Assembly (NCBI RefSeq): GCF_001693415.1
Contig: NZ_MAKX01000002.1
Span: 124,001-188,000, forward strand
Reading direction: 5' to 3'
Length of the DNA stretch: 64,000 nt
From: Tenacibaculum soleae
GTDB taxonomy: Bacteria > Bacteroidota > Bacteroidia > Flavobacteriales > Flavobacteriaceae
Shown: piece after piece, positions 27,847 to 37,646 of the stretch
How positions within the stretch are numbered: the stretch's first letter is position 1
How the letters are laid out: each line of letters begins with the position of its first letter
Position numbers and translations under genes: made by a program
The notes under the pieces: model-generated
The model's database searches: none
What the model saw: only the letters and a program-made list of their open reading frames with translations
Told to the model about the DNA's origin: nothing

Positions 27847-28875
27847 TTGAGTACAAAAAACAGCTATATCTTAGGTATTGAAAGCTCTTGTGACGATACA
27901 AGTGCTTCGGTAATTTACAACGGAAAAGTAATAAGTAACGTGGTTGCTAATCAAGAAATACACGCTAAGTATGGTGGTGTAGTTCCTGAACTTGCCTCAA
28001 GAGCGCACCAACAAAATATTGTTCCGGTAGTACAGCAAGCTATTGAACAGGCTAATATTACTAAAAACGATTTAAATGCTATCGCCTTTACTCGTGGTCC
28101 TGGCTTAATGGGTTCGTTATTGGTTGGTACTTCCTTTGCTAAATCTTTTGCCTTAGGATTAAACATTCCATTAATAGATGTGAACCATATGCAAGCACAT
28201 ATTTTGGCGCATTTTATTGATGAAGAGGATAGTAAAACCCCACCTTTTCCTTTTGTATGTTTAACCATAAGTGGCGGACATACACAGATTGTAAAAGTTA
28301 GCAATTATTTTGATATGGAAATTTTGGGCGAAACTATTGATGACGCTGTAGGTGAAGCCTTTGATAAATCAGCTAAAATATTAGGTTTACCTTATCCGGG
28401 TGGCCCATTAATTGATAAATATGCTCAGTTAGGAAACCCGAAAGCCTACCAATTTACAAAACCTAAAGTTGGTGATTTACAGTTTAGTTTTAGTGGATTA
28501 AAAACAGGTATTTTACGTTTCATTCAAAAAAACGTGAAAGAAAACCCTAATTTTATTAAAGAAAACTTACATGATATTTGTGCCTCTATTCAATACACTA
28601 TTGTTGAAATATTGATGGAGAAATTAAAAAACACTGTAAAACAAACCGGTATTAAACATATTGCCATTGCTGGTGGCGTTTCGGCAAATTCAGAAATTAG
28701 AAAACGCTTAACACTTGCCGAAAAACATTGGGGATGGACAACCTATATTCCTAAATTTGAATACACTACCGATAATGCCGCAATGATTGCTATTGCTGGC
28801 TACTTAAAGTATTTAGATGCCGATTTTTCTGATATTTCAGTTACCGCTAAAGCACGTTTAAAAGTTACCGAATAA
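27847..28875 (+). CDS. tsaD: tRNA N6-adenosine threonylcarbamoyltransferase
   Basis: TsaD transfers threonylcarbamoyl to A37 of ANN-decoding tRNAs with TsaB, TsaC and TsaE. The 342 residues show LGIESSCDDTSASVI at the N-terminus, the metal-binding histidines in VNHMQAHILAH, SGGHTQIV, DDAVGEAFDKSAKILGLPYPGGP, FSFSGLKT and IAGGVSANSEIRKRL. It starts with TTG right after a good promoter box. A TsaC/Sua5-like gene lies at 59722 in the same window. Confidence 0.96.
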   Translation: MSTKNSYILGIESSCDDTSASVIYNGKVISNVVANQEIHAKYGGVVPELASRAHQQNIVPVVQQAIEQANITKNDLNAIAFTRGPGLMGSLLVGTSFAKSFALGLNIPLIDVNHMQAHILAHFIDEEDSKTPPFPFVCLTISGGHTQIVKVSNYFDMEILGETIDDAVGEAFDKSAKILGLPYPGGPLIDKYAQLGNPKAYQFTKPKVGDLQFSFSGLKTGILRFIQKNVKENPNFIKENLHDICASIQYTIVEILMEKLKNTVKQTGIKHIAIAGGVSANSEIRKRLTLAEKHWGWTTYIPKFEYTTDNAAMIAIAGYLKYLDADFSDISVTAKARLKVTE

Positions 28876-28901
28876 AAAAACCTCTTCGAAATAAAATCAT
28901 T

Positions 28902-30752
28902 ATGAATAGTTTTAAAAACAGATTTTTATTTAATGTTACGTATTACTTTTTATGGGTAACTTATTTTTTACTTGCTCGTTTTTTATTTTTAACTTTTTAT
29001 TTTGATAAAACTATTGAGTTAGGTTTTATTACTATTTTAAAAACCTTCTTATACGGAATTCAATTAGATTTTTCGTTTGCAGCATATTTAACTGCTATTC
29101 CGTTTTTAATTATTATTTTTTCTATTTGGATACCCAAAAAAATTATATCTTATTGTATTAAAACATACACCTTTATCCTCATTTTTGGTATTACTTTATT
29201 AATGTTAATTGATATTATTTTATATAGATCTTGGGGAGTTCGTATCGATGCTACATTAGTAAGTTATTTAAGTAACCCTAAATTAATGTTAGCTTCTGTT
29301 GCTACAATACAACTTATAGGTGGTGTTTTTATATGGATTCTTATTTCTCTTATCATAATTTATTTTTTCAATAAAGTAATCCGAAAAATCACCAATAATT
29401 TAACGAAAGGTTCTTTTTTAGAAATACCTATTTTACTTTTAATGATTGGTTTTTTAATTATTCCTATACGAGGCGGATTTGCAAATATTCCTATCAACCA
29501 AAGTAATGTATATTTTTCTACAAAAATGTTTGCTAATCATGCGGCAGTAAATTTTATTTGGAATTTTGCCAACACATTAACCCATAAAATAGATGATAAA
29601 AACCCGTACAAACATTATAAAGAAAAGGTTGCTGAAAATATTATAAACAAAACAAGAAATCAACTTTTAATAGGATCTGATACTATTTTAAACATCAAAA
29701 AACCTAACGTTATCCTGCTTATTTGGGAAAGTTTATCTGCAAAATCTGTAGCAGTATTAGGAGGTACACATAATGTTACCGAAAATTTAAATAAATTATC
29801 AGAAGAAGGTATTTTATTTACCAATTTTTACGGAAATGGCGATCGAACCGACAAAGGTGTTCCTGCAATTTTAAGTGGTTATTATCCACAACCTACAACC
29901 AGTATCATGAAAATGCCACATAAATCAAAATCACTACCTACATTAACCAAAGAAATGAAAAATTTAGGGTATAATACCGGGTTTTATTATGGTGGCGACA
30001 GTAATTTTGGTAATATGATTACCTATTTACGCAACGGTAGTATTGATAAAATTATAGACGGGGCCGAATTTGATAAAGAAAATTGGAATTCGAAATGGGG
30101 TGCGCACGATCATATTTTTTTAGATCGTTTTATGAAAGATTTATCTGAACCAACACTACAACAACCATTTTTTCAAATCGGACTAACCTTAACAAGTCAC
30201 GAACCTTATGAGTTTCCTGATGAATACAAGTTCGGAAAAGATTCTGAAGAAAACTTATACAAAAGTGCACAGGCTTATACTGATAAAGCAATTGGTAAAT
30301 TTATTGAAGATGCTAAAAAACAACCTTGGTGGCATAATACATTAATTGTAATTATGTCTGATCACGGACATCCATTACCAAAGCACGAAGGTTATTTTAA
30401 CGCTCCTAAAAAGTTTCAAATACCAATGGTTTGGTTAGGTGGCGCATTAGCAAAAACAGGAATTACAATTGATAACTTTAGTGCCCAAAGTGATTTTGCA
30501 TATACATTAACCGATTTACTAAACGGAAATTCGAAACAATTTGAATACGGAAAACATATTTTTAACAACTCTAAAAATCAGTATGTTCATTATGTTTTTA
30601 ACAAAGGATTTGGTACTATTTCTAAAAACGGAACATTTGTTTACGATTATGTTAGCAACAAACCCGTAATTAAAAAAGGAAATTACAAACCTTTAGATTC
30701 TTTAGGAAAAGCAATTAGCCAAAAAGCCTATCAAGATTTTTTAGATAGATAA
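28902..30752 (+). CDS. LTA synthase/sulfatase-family membrane protein
   Basis: The 616-residue protein has about five N-terminal membrane helices (residues 10-200) and an extracytoplasmic sulfatase-fold domain. Metal and nucleophile motifs are NVILLIWESLSAKSV (Glu), GNGDRTDKGVPAIL (catalytic Thr), KWGAHDHIFLDRFM and IVIMSDHGHPLP (Asp-His). The family transfers phosphoglycerol or phosphoethanolamine from phospholipid to surface polymers. Gram-negative Flavobacteriaceae lack lipoteichoic acid, so the acceptor is probably a periplasmic or LPS glycan. It follows tsaD by 26 bp. Confidence 0.88.
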   Translation: MNSFKNRFLFNVTYYFLWVTYFLLARFLFLTFYFDKTIELGFITILKTFLYGIQLDFSFAAYLTAIPFLIIIFSIWIPKKIISYCIKTYTFILIFGITLLMLIDIILYRSWGVRIDATLVSYLSNPKLMLASVATIQLIGGVFIWILISLIIIYFFNKVIRKITNNLTKGSFLEIPILLLMIGFLIIPIRGGFANIPINQSNVYFSTKMFANHAAVNFIWNFANTLTHKIDDKNPYKHYKEKVAENIINKTRNQLLIGSDTILNIKKPNVILLIWESLSAKSVAVLGGTHNVTENLNKLSEEGILFTNFYGNGDRTDKGVPAILSGYYPQPTTSIMKMPHKSKSLPTLTKEMKNLGYNTGFYYGGDSNFGNMITYLRNGSIDKIIDGAEFDKENWNSKWGAHDHIFLDRFMKDLSEPTLQQPFFQIGLTLTSHEPYEFPDEYKFGKDSEENLYKSAQAYTDKAIGKFIEDAKKQPWWHNTLIVIMSDHGHPLPKHEGYFNAPKKFQIPMVWLGGALAKTGITIDNFSAQSDFAYTLTDLLNGNSKQFEYGKHIFNNSKNQYVHYVFNKGFGTISKNGTFVYDYVSNKPVIKKGNYKPLDSLGKAISQKAYQDFLDR

Positions 30753-30763
30753 GACAATCAACC

Positions 30764-32395
30764 TTATAAATCAATTTCTTTTAATGCTTTTATATTATTG
30801 CGCTCTAAAAAGGCATCAATAGTTTCAAAATGCTCAATAACACGTTGGTCTTTAAATTCGAATACTTTTTCTGATAAACCTTGTAGGAAATCACGATCGT
30901 GAGATACCAAAATTAAAGTTCCGTCAAAATGCATTAAAGCTTCTTTTATCACATCTTTAGATCGTAAATCTAAGTGATTTGTAGGCTCATCTAAAATTAA
31001 CACATTTACAGGTTCTAGCAATAATTTAACCATTGCTAAACGTGTTTTTTCTCCACCCGAAAGCACTTTTACTTTCTTTTCAATATCATCGCCAGCAAAC
31101 ATAAAACGTCCTAAAATGTTTTTTATTTGAGTTCTTATATCACCCTCTGCAACCTCATCTACGGTTTGAAAAACGGTTAATTCAGGGTCTAATAATGAGG
31201 CTTGATTCTGTGCAAAATATCCAACCTTTGCATTATGCCCTAAGCCACATTCGCCTTCAAAATCTATTTCGCCCATAATAGCTTTTATCATGGTTGATTT
31301 TCCTTCTCCGTTACGCCCAACAAACGACACTTTTTCGCCACGAGCAATTGAAAAACTAGCCTCTTCAAAAACGGTCAAATCGCCGTATTTTTTGGTTAAA
31401 CTTTCTACTTTTACAGGATAATCTCCCGAACGTGGTGAGGGCGGAAAACGTAATTTTAACGACGTTGTATCTACCTCATCTATCTCAATAGGAACAATTT
31501 TTTCTAACATACGCACTCGCGATGCAACTTGATTTGTTTTAGAATACGTTCCTTTAAAACGCTCTATAAATCCTTTAATATCAGCAATTGTTTTCTGTTG
31601 TTCCTGGTAGGCTTTTATTTGATGTGAACGACGTTCTTTTCTAAGCTCTAAATAATGCGAATAATTCGCTTTATAATCGTGAATCGTTCCCATGGTAACC
31701 TCAATAGTTCGGTTGGTAATATTATCGATAAATGCTTTATCGTGCGAAATTACCACAACTGCTTTGGCTTTGTTTAATAAAAAGTTTTCTAACCAAATCA
31801 CTGATTCTATATCTACGTGATTCGTAGGCTCATCTAATAAAATTAAATCGGGTTTTTGTAATAAAATTTTAGCCAATTCAATTCGCATACGCCAACCACC
31901 ACTAAACTCTGATGTTAGCCTATCAAAATCTTCTTGCTTAAATCCTAATCCTTTTAGTGCTTTTTCTACCTCAGCTTCGTAATTTACTTCTTCTAATGCG
32001 TAATAACTTTCGCCTAAATCCGTAACACGCTCAATAATTTTCATGTATTCTTCCGATTCGTAATCGGTACGCGTTTCTAACTGTTTATTTAATGAATCCA
32101 TTTCGGCTTTCATTTTAAAAACAGCATCAAAAGCTTTCGATGCTTCTTCACGAACCGTACAATTATCTTCCATTAACAAATGCTGTGGCAAGTATGCAAC
32201 TACTGTATCTTTCGGACTTCTAACTCCGCCTTTGCTAGCTTTAGAAACTCCTGCTATAATTTTCATCATAGTTGATTTTCCGGCACCGTTTTTACCCATT
32301 AAAGCAATTTTATCATTCTCGTTTATTACAAACGAAACATCTTTAAATAAGGTTTTTCCACTAAACTCAACCGTTAATTGATCTACAGTAATCAT
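30764..32395 (-). CDS. ABC-F family ATPase (YbiT-like)
   Basis: The 543-residue soluble protein contains two ATP-binding cassettes and no membrane segment. Cassette 1 has GKNGAGKST, signature FSGGWRMRIELAK, Walker B LILLDEPTNHVD and VVISHDKAF. Cassette 2 has GRNGEGKST, LSGGEKTRLAMVK, LILDEPTNHLD and LVSHDRDFL. The interdomain linker near 235-300 is charged and helical (QIKAYQEQQKTIADIKGF). ABC-F proteins act at the ribosomal exit site to restart stalled translation. It ends 12 bp from the convergent LTA-like gene. Confidence 0.92.
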   Translation of the reverse strand: MITVDQLTVEFSGKTLFKDVSFVINENDKIALMGKNGAGKSTMMKIIAGVSKASKGGVRSPKDTVVAYLPQHLLMEDNCTVREEASKAFDAVFKMKAEMDSLNKQLETRTDYESEEYMKIIERVTDLGESYYALEEVNYEAEVEKALKGLGFKQEDFDRLTSEFSGGWRMRIELAKILLQKPDLILLDEPTNHVDIESVIWLENFLLNKAKAVVVISHDKAFIDNITNRTIEVTMGTIHDYKANYSHYLELRKERRSHQIKAYQEQQKTIADIKGFIERFKGTYSKTNQVASRVRMLEKIVPIEIDEVDTTSLKLRFPPSPRSGDYPVKVESLTKKYGDLTVFEEASFSIARGEKVSFVGRNGEGKSTMIKAIMGEIDFEGECGLGHNAKVGYFAQNQASLLDPELTVFQTVDEVAEGDIRTQIKNILGRFMFAGDDIEKKVKVLSGGEKTRLAMVKLLLEPVNVLILDEPTNHLDLRSKDVIKEALMHFDGTLILVSHDRDFLQGLSEKVFEFKDQRVIEHFETIDAFLERNNIKALKEIDL

Positions 32396-32431
32396 GCATC
32401 TATATTTTGAATGGCGAAATTAGCAAAAACT

Positions 32432-32557
32432 GTGCATAACTTATTAAAAACTTTAAGGAATGCTATTTATTGATTTTGTTATATTTACAAGAAAAAAATT
32501 GCTGATACTTTGTGTTATTCTTTTTAAAAGTGGAATAATGAGAATAAAGTTACGCAT
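32432..32557 (+). repeat. Cassette-type palindrome E0 (weak)
   Basis: Left arm GTGCATAACTTATT and right arm AATAAAGTTACGCAT are imperfect complements about 95 bp apart. The right arm ends 4 bp before the ATG of the PHP-ATPase gene, the same placement as in elements E1 and E3. It is the most diverged copy. Confidence 0.35.
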
Positions 32558-32560
32558 ATA

Positions 32561-35176
32561 ATGAGTTGGCAACAAGCAAAAAAAGAAACTATGAAAGAAA
32601 TTCAAAGAGGTTCAGAGTGGAGAAAATGGGACTTACATTTTCACACACCAACATCTTATGATTATCAAGACAAAAGTGTAACAAATCAAGAAATTATTGA
32701 TGGTTTATATGAGAAAAACATATCTGTTGTTGCTATTACTGACCATCATACAATTGACATAGAAAGAATTAAAGAACTTCAAAAACTTGGTAAAGAAAAA
32801 AACATAACCGTTCTACCTGGTATTGAATTTTTAGCTGAATTAAGAGATAGAGAACCTATACATTATATTGGGATTTTTTCAGAAAGCGCTAATTTAGAAC
32901 TCATTTGGGGACAATTAGAAAACAAAACTGATTTACTTAAAATAAAAAGTGAGAGTAAAAAACACAATGAAGTTTATTGTGTTTTAAAAGATACCTCTGA
33001 ATTAATAAAAGAATTAGGAGGTATTGTAACAATTCACGCTGGTACTAAGACTAATTCAATTGAAAATATTACTAATTCATTATCTCATTCAATTGCTCAA
33101 AAAACAGATATAGCTAAACTTGTTGATTTTTATGAATTAGGCAAAGTTGAAGACAAAGAAGGGTACTTAGACATAGTCTTTCCACATATTAAAAAACATA
33201 TACCTATGATTATAGCTTCTGATAATCATAATATTAAAAAATACGTTCTAAAGGAAAATTGCTGGATTAAAGCAGATAAAACATTTGAAGGACTTAAACA
33301 AGTTATATATGAACCAAGTGAAAGAGTTAGAATTCAAGCCAATAAACCTCAAGAAAAATCAGGTTATCAAGCTATTGACAATATAACAATTAATCATTCA
33401 GATTTTGCTCCAATTTCTTTATATCTAAATCAAAATTTAAACACAATCATTGGTGGTAGGTCTACAGGAAAATCTATACTATTAGGTTCAATTGCAAAAA
33501 AATTAAATACAGACAAAGAAGTTAAATTTGAAAATGAAGAATATTCAAATTATATTTCTCAAATTGTTTCTAATCTGAGTGTAACTTGGAAAGATGGCGA
33601 AAAAAATAATGACAGAAATATTGAATATTTCCCCCAAAGTTATATGTATCATCTTGCAAAAAACAAAAACAATGATTTAGATAAACTTATTGAGGAAATA
33701 ATAACTCAAAATGAAGATAAAAAAAATGAAATAGAGTTATATAATAGTTTTAGTAAAAGTAATCACTCAAAAATAAATGAAAAAATAAACAAGCTTTATC
33801 TAACTATAAATGATTTTAGTAAATTATTAAAAGAAAAAAAGGAACTTGGAGATGAAGAAGGTATTAATAAAGAAAAATTAAAACTTACAGCAAACTTAGA
33901 AGGATTAAAAGCTAAAATAGAAATATCAGAGGAAGATACTATAAAATATAAAGCCTTAGTTTCAAAATTTAATGATAATACTAATAAAATAACATCTACA
34001 GAAAGTGAAATACTTAAGCTCTTTTTAATAAAAGACAAAAAAATTTACAACGAAAATTTAGAATTTGATTTTGTAAAATTATTAGAACCAACAAAATCAT
34101 CAGTTAATGAAGTTTTCAACAACCTAAAAACAGAATTTCAAACAGCTTGGAGTTCAAAGATTGAAGAATTAATTAAATCTCTTAAGGATGAAATTATTAC
34201 AATAAAATCATCAAATGAAGAAATAACTAAAGATCCAATATACTTAAAAGGTAGTAGTGTATTTGATAATAATAAACAATACAAAGAAATTGAAAGTAAA
34301 TTAAAAATTCAAACTGATAAAATATTCGAAATAGAAAAACTAAAAAAACAAGAGAAAGCATTAAAAGAACAATACAAGCAAATTAAAGAATCAGTAAAAA
34401 CTGATTTTCGAGAATACCACAATAAAATTATTTTAATAAAAGAAAAGCTTAGTATAAAATCTGATAAACTTGAAATAAAAGCTACTGCCAATTTAAATAT
34501 AAACAAGTACCGACAAATATTAACTTCAAGTATAAACCAACAGAGTCAACAAGGTCAAGAAATTGTAAAACAAAAAATAGACACTTTTGAAGATTTTTTC
34601 ACTTCTGTTTTCGAACTTTTCGAGTTATTATTATTTAACAAAATAACATTAAAAGGCAGTTACAACAATGTAAATCTTTCTCTTAAGATATTATGCACAA
34701 ATTTTTTTAAAATTTCTTACGATATTATTTATGAAGATATTTTTAAACATATGTCGGAAGGTAAAAAAGCCTTTGTTGTTTTAAGACTTTTGTTAGATTT
34801 TAGTAATAAAGACTGTCCAATTTTTATTGACCAACCTGAAGACGACCTTGACAATAGAGCCATATACAATGAATTGGTTACTTATATAAAAAATAAAAAA
34901 AGACACAGACAAATTATTATAGTAACACACAATCCAAATATTGTTGTTGGTTCAGATAGTGAATTAGTAGTTGTATCTAATCAGCACGGTAATGATTCCA
35001 AAAACACAAGTGAATACAAATTTGATTATGTATCAGGTAGTTTAGAAAGTTCTAAAAATAAAGACGATAGTGTTGAAGAAATTTTATATTCACAAGGAAT
35101 AAAACAACACGTTTGTGAAATTTTAGAAGGAGGTTTTGAAGCTTTTAAAAAGAGAGAATTAAAATATACTTTATAA
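32561..35176 (+). CDS. PHP-domain plus SMC-like ATPase (TrlF-type), candidate defence protein
   Basis: The 871-residue protein has an N-terminal PHP phosphoesterase/nuclease domain (residues about 15-250): WDLHFHTPTS, AITDHHTID, VTIHAG and IASDNHN supply metal ligands. An ABC/SMC-like ATPase follows, with Walker A IGGRSTGKSILLGS near 305, a long coiled coil (about 390-640) and the CPIFIDQPEDDLDNRAIY Walker B and IIIVTHNPNIVV switch region near 770-800. The architecture matches proteins databased as TrlF family. PHP-ATPase fusions are typical of mobile and defence loci. No partner gene is adjacent. A second ATG at codon 11 is also possible. Confidence 0.85.
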   Translation: MSWQQAKKETMKEIQRGSEWRKWDLHFHTPTSYDYQDKSVTNQEIIDGLYEKNISVVAITDHHTIDIERIKELQKLGKEKNITVLPGIEFLAELRDREPIHYIGIFSESANLELIWGQLENKTDLLKIKSESKKHNEVYCVLKDTSELIKELGGIVTIHAGTKTNSIENITNSLSHSIAQKTDIAKLVDFYELGKVEDKEGYLDIVFPHIKKHIPMIIASDNHNIKKYVLKENCWIKADKTFEGLKQVIYEPSERVRIQANKPQEKSGYQAIDNITINHSDFAPISLYLNQNLNTIIGGRSTGKSILLGSIAKKLNTDKEVKFENEEYSNYISQIVSNLSVTWKDGEKNNDRNIEYFPQSYMYHLAKNKNNDLDKLIEEIITQNEDKKNEIELYNSFSKSNHSKINEKINKLYLTINDFSKLLKEKKELGDEEGINKEKLKLTANLEGLKAKIEISEEDTIKYKALVSKFNDNTNKITSTESEILKLFLIKDKKIYNENLEFDFVKLLEPTKSSVNEVFNNLKTEFQTAWSSKIEELIKSLKDEIITIKSSNEEITKDPIYLKGSSVFDNNKQYKEIESKLKIQTDKIFEIEKLKKQEKALKEQYKQIKESVKTDFREYHNKIILIKEKLSIKSDKLEIKATANLNINKYRQILTSSINQQSQQGQEIVKQKIDTFEDFFTSVFELFELLLFNKITLKGSYNNVNLSLKILCTNFFKISYDIIYEDIFKHMSEGKKAFVVLRLLLDFSNKDCPIFIDQPEDDLDNRAIYNELVTYIKNKKRHRQIIIVTHNPNIVVGSDSELVVVSNQHGNDSKNTSEYKFDYVSGSLESSKNKDDSVEEILYSQGIKQHVCEILEGGFEAFKKRELKYTL

Positions 35177-35178
35177 AA

Positions 35179-35384
35179 GCCAGTTGCCAACAACGTATAA
35201 AATTAATGTGGGTTTTTGATTTTAGCCCAAAATTTTGTCTTTATTTACAATGTCGCTTTTCTTATTTGATTATTTTTAAGTCGACAAAATAAAAACACAA
35301 AATAAGTATAAGCTTAGTGGCTCGGCTGACAATTCTCGAATTGTCTACCTCCCACACTAATCTTATACAAAACCGTTGGCAAAC
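35179..35384 (+). repeat. Cassette-type palindrome E1
   Basis: 206 bp. Left arm GCCAGTTGCCAACAACGTAT at 35179, continuing through AATTAATGTGGG to 35212. Right arm is 35351-35384, starting CCCACACTAATCTTATAC and ending ACCGTTGGCAAAC. The arms pair (TTGCCAAC with GTTGGCAA, GTATAA with TTATAC, TTAATGTGGG with CCCACACTAA), but the right arm has three extra bases between the two outer blocks. It starts 2 bp after the PHP-ATPase stop and ends 23 bp before the next gene. Confidence 0.75.
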
Positions 35385-35407
35385 ATTACCAATCACACTT
35401 TTTAAAA

Positions 35408-35965
35408 ATGAAATACTTAATACCAAAATCATATAGAGTTAAGCATAAAATTCTAAAGTTCTTATCAAAAGAGAGAATGAAAAACGGAGGAAAAAATCCT
35501 GTTGAACAATATACCTTCTCTTTAAAAGAAATTTCATCAAAAATTAATGAAAAGTATGAAGATGTGTATGAGATTTCTGACTATTTATTTTATAAAAATT
35601 TACTTCATTTTAAAAAGAATGAAACTGAATTAATGAATCCATATTGTTGTATTTTAGATGACGGAATTGAATTGTATTCTTCATTTGAATTAATAAACGA
35701 AGGAAAAACATTAAACACTAATTTATATAGCAATATTACATCTATTATTTTTACAATTATATTAGGTTCAATAACTATGTTTACTGTTTTTACAAGTGAA
35801 AACAAATCTAAAGAATTCGAATCAAGATTGAATGAATTAAAAAACCAAAACATATTGATTGAAAAAGAATTATTAGAAAAATCCAAAAAGATACTAAATT
35901 TAGAAAACTCCTTTCAACAAATGGAATATTATCAAACCAATATTCAAAAGAACGATAATAACTAA
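35408..35965 (+). CDS. Hypothetical membrane protein with C-terminal coiled coil
   Basis: 185 residues: an N-terminal soluble region (about 1-100) that looks like a winged-helix or small alpha-beta domain (YTFSLKEISSKINEKYEDVY), one hydrophobic helix near 112-130 (SIIFTIILGSITMFTVF) and a C-terminal heptad-like helix (EFESRLNELKNQNILIEKEL). It is the sole gene between palindromes E1 and E2, so it is a single-gene cassette. I do not recognise a family; Bacteroidota cassettes often carry such unique proteins. Confidence 0.6.
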   Translation: MKYLIPKSYRVKHKILKFLSKERMKNGGKNPVEQYTFSLKEISSKINEKYEDVYEISDYLFYKNLLHFKKNETELMNPYCCILDDGIELYSSFELINEGKTLNTNLYSNITSIIFTIILGSITMFTVFTSENKSKEFESRLNELKNQNILIEKELLEKSKKILNLENSFQQMEYYQTNIQKNDNN

Positions 35966-35995
35966 TTTTTTCGGAACGATTATAAAACGAAAAAA

Positions 35996-36140
35996 CGGTT
36001 GCTAACACCGTGTAAAAAAATTTGCTAATTCTATTATTTCTCATTATTTCCGTTTATTAAATTATTATTATCTTTAAATTGGAAAGTAGACGCATATTTA
36101 ATCGCAACTTTCCTTACATAAAACCGTTACCTACTAGCTA
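35996..36140 (+). repeat. Cassette-type palindrome E2
   Basis: About 145 bp. Left arm CGGTTGCTAACACCGTGTAA (35996 on). Right arm near 36110-36139 reads TTACATAAAACCGTTACC then TACTAGC. Pairing follows E1: GGTTGCTAAC with GTTACC and GTGTAA with TTACAT, again with about three extra bases on the right. It lies 30 bp after one gene and ends 21 bp before araC-like. Confidence 0.65.
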
Positions 36141-36161
36141 AAAAAAGCAGTTTATCCATAA

Positions 36162-37076
36162 ATGAAATCTGAAATAAAAAAATACAATTCTGAAGGTTTT
36201 AGAAAAGAATTCTTTAATGATAGCCCTAAATTAAATGAGCTTTTTAAAAAAACTATAATAGATTTTTTTTGTTTGAGAATTGAAGATTTGACAGGTAGTA
36301 TTTTGAAACCAATACGTCCTTCACGAGAAGAAAGTCATACACTTATATTTGTAACAAAAGGTTCATATAAAACAAAAATAGGATTTAAAGAATATACAAT
36401 TACTCCAAATAAAATTGTCGTATTACAAGCAGGAACTGTATTTTCTGTAACAGAAAAATTAAAAAATGTAAAAGGATTCATTTGTCATTTTCACCCCAAT
36501 ATACTTATCGGAAAATTTGGAAACGTTGAGTTAATCTCAGAATTTGATTTTCTAAATACAGGAAACTACCCTATTATAGATATAAAAGCAGATTCAAAAC
36601 CTGCCTTATTGAATATTTTCGAAAGATTAATTACCGAATTTAAAAACGTAAATATTCCTAACCAAAATATTATTAATTCTTATATCTATACATTACTTAC
36701 AGAATTACAAGCTTTATTAGGGAAAACCGTTTTAGTTAATCAAAATGCGTCTTATCAAATTACGTCTCAATTTAGAACTTTAGTTTATAAAAAAGTAAAC
36801 GAAAATCTAAAAGTTACAGATTTTGCAGAAATAATGAATATAAGTCCTAATCATTTAAATAAATCCGTAAAAAAAATCACGTCTAAGTCTGCCTCTGAAA
36901 TTATTAGTGAGGTAAAACTGATTGAAATTAAATATTACTTATATCAATCTCAATTATCAATAAGTGAAATCTCCTATAAAATGGGATATTTAGACTCTTC
37001 TTATTTTACAAGATTCTTTAAGAAATTTGAAAAAATTTCTCCAACTGAATTTAGAAAAATGATTGAAAAATCCTAA
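36162..37076 (+). CDS. AraC-family transcriptional regulator
   Basis: The 304-residue protein has a cupin-like N-terminal sensing domain (about 40-170, with HTLIFVTKGSYKTKIGF) and a C-terminal AraC DNA-binding domain (about 205-304). It contains two helix-turn-helices, KVTDFAEIMNISPNHLNK and LSISEISYKMGYLDSSYFTRFFKKF (shown in part). The domain ends SPTEFR, as usual. It heads a set of four plus-strand genes lying between palindromes E2 and E3 and probably controls some of them. Confidence 0.92.
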   Translation: MKSEIKKYNSEGFRKEFFNDSPKLNELFKKTIIDFFCLRIEDLTGSILKPIRPSREESHTLIFVTKGSYKTKIGFKEYTITPNKIVVLQAGTVFSVTEKLKNVKGFICHFHPNILIGKFGNVELISEFDFLNTGNYPIIDIKADSKPALLNIFERLITEFKNVNIPNQNIINSYIYTLLTELQALLGKTVLVNQNASYQITSQFRTLVYKKVNENLKVTDFAEIMNISPNHLNKSVKKITSKSASEIISEVKLIEIKYYLYQSQLSISEISYKMGYLDSSYFTRFFKKFEKISPTEFRKMIEKS

Positions 37077-37149
37077 TTATAGCATAATAGGTTCTACATC
37101 ATTTTTACAGAAACATAGATATTTGTACCTGTAAAAATTAAGACATATT

Positions 37150-37611
37150 ATGTACTCAACAATACTTTTTATACATTCTATTTTCAGGTGGATCGTACTA
37201 TTTTCTTTAGTTTATGCCATTTTCAGAGCATATAAAGGCTATAAATCAAAATCTAACTTCACACATCTTGACAATAAAGTACGTCATTGGACAGCAACTA
37301 TTGCACATATTCAACTTACAATAGGTATGTTTATGTATACTAAAAGTCCTATCGTAAAACATTTTTTTTCAGATTTTAAAAATTTAATTTCTAATTGGGA
37401 ATTAACTTTTTTTGGTTTATTTCATTTTGTCCTAATGATTTCAGCAATAGTAATCATTACAATAGGTTCAGCTAAAGCAAAACGTAAAAAGTCAGATTTT
37501 GAGAAATTTAAAACAATGCTTGTTTATTTTTCAATTGCACTTTTCATAATATTTATTGCCATTCCTTGGCCTTTTTCACCATTGGTTAACAGACCTTATT
37601 TAAGATTTTAA
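37150..37611 (+). CDS. Four-helix membrane protein, possibly cytochrome b-like
   Basis: The 153-residue protein has four hydrophobic helices (near 3-25, 48-66, 85-108, 124-143). Histidines sit in or at the edges of helices (HSIFRWIVLF, HWTATIAHIQLTIGMF, FHFVLMIS), which could bind haem, as in small cytochrome b-like proteins common in Bacteroidota. The evidence for haem is only this pattern. It lies 73 bp after the AraC gene. Confidence 0.6.
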   Translation: MYSTILFIHSIFRWIVLFSLVYAIFRAYKGYKSKSNFTHLDNKVRHWTATIAHIQLTIGMFMYTKSPIVKHFFSDFKNLISNWELTFFGLFHFVLMISAIVIITIGSAKAKRKKSDFEKFKTMLVYFSIALFIIFIAIPWPFSPLVNRPYLRF

Positions 37612-37646
37612 ATATTGAGCAGAAATAATAATTTAAAAAAATAAAA

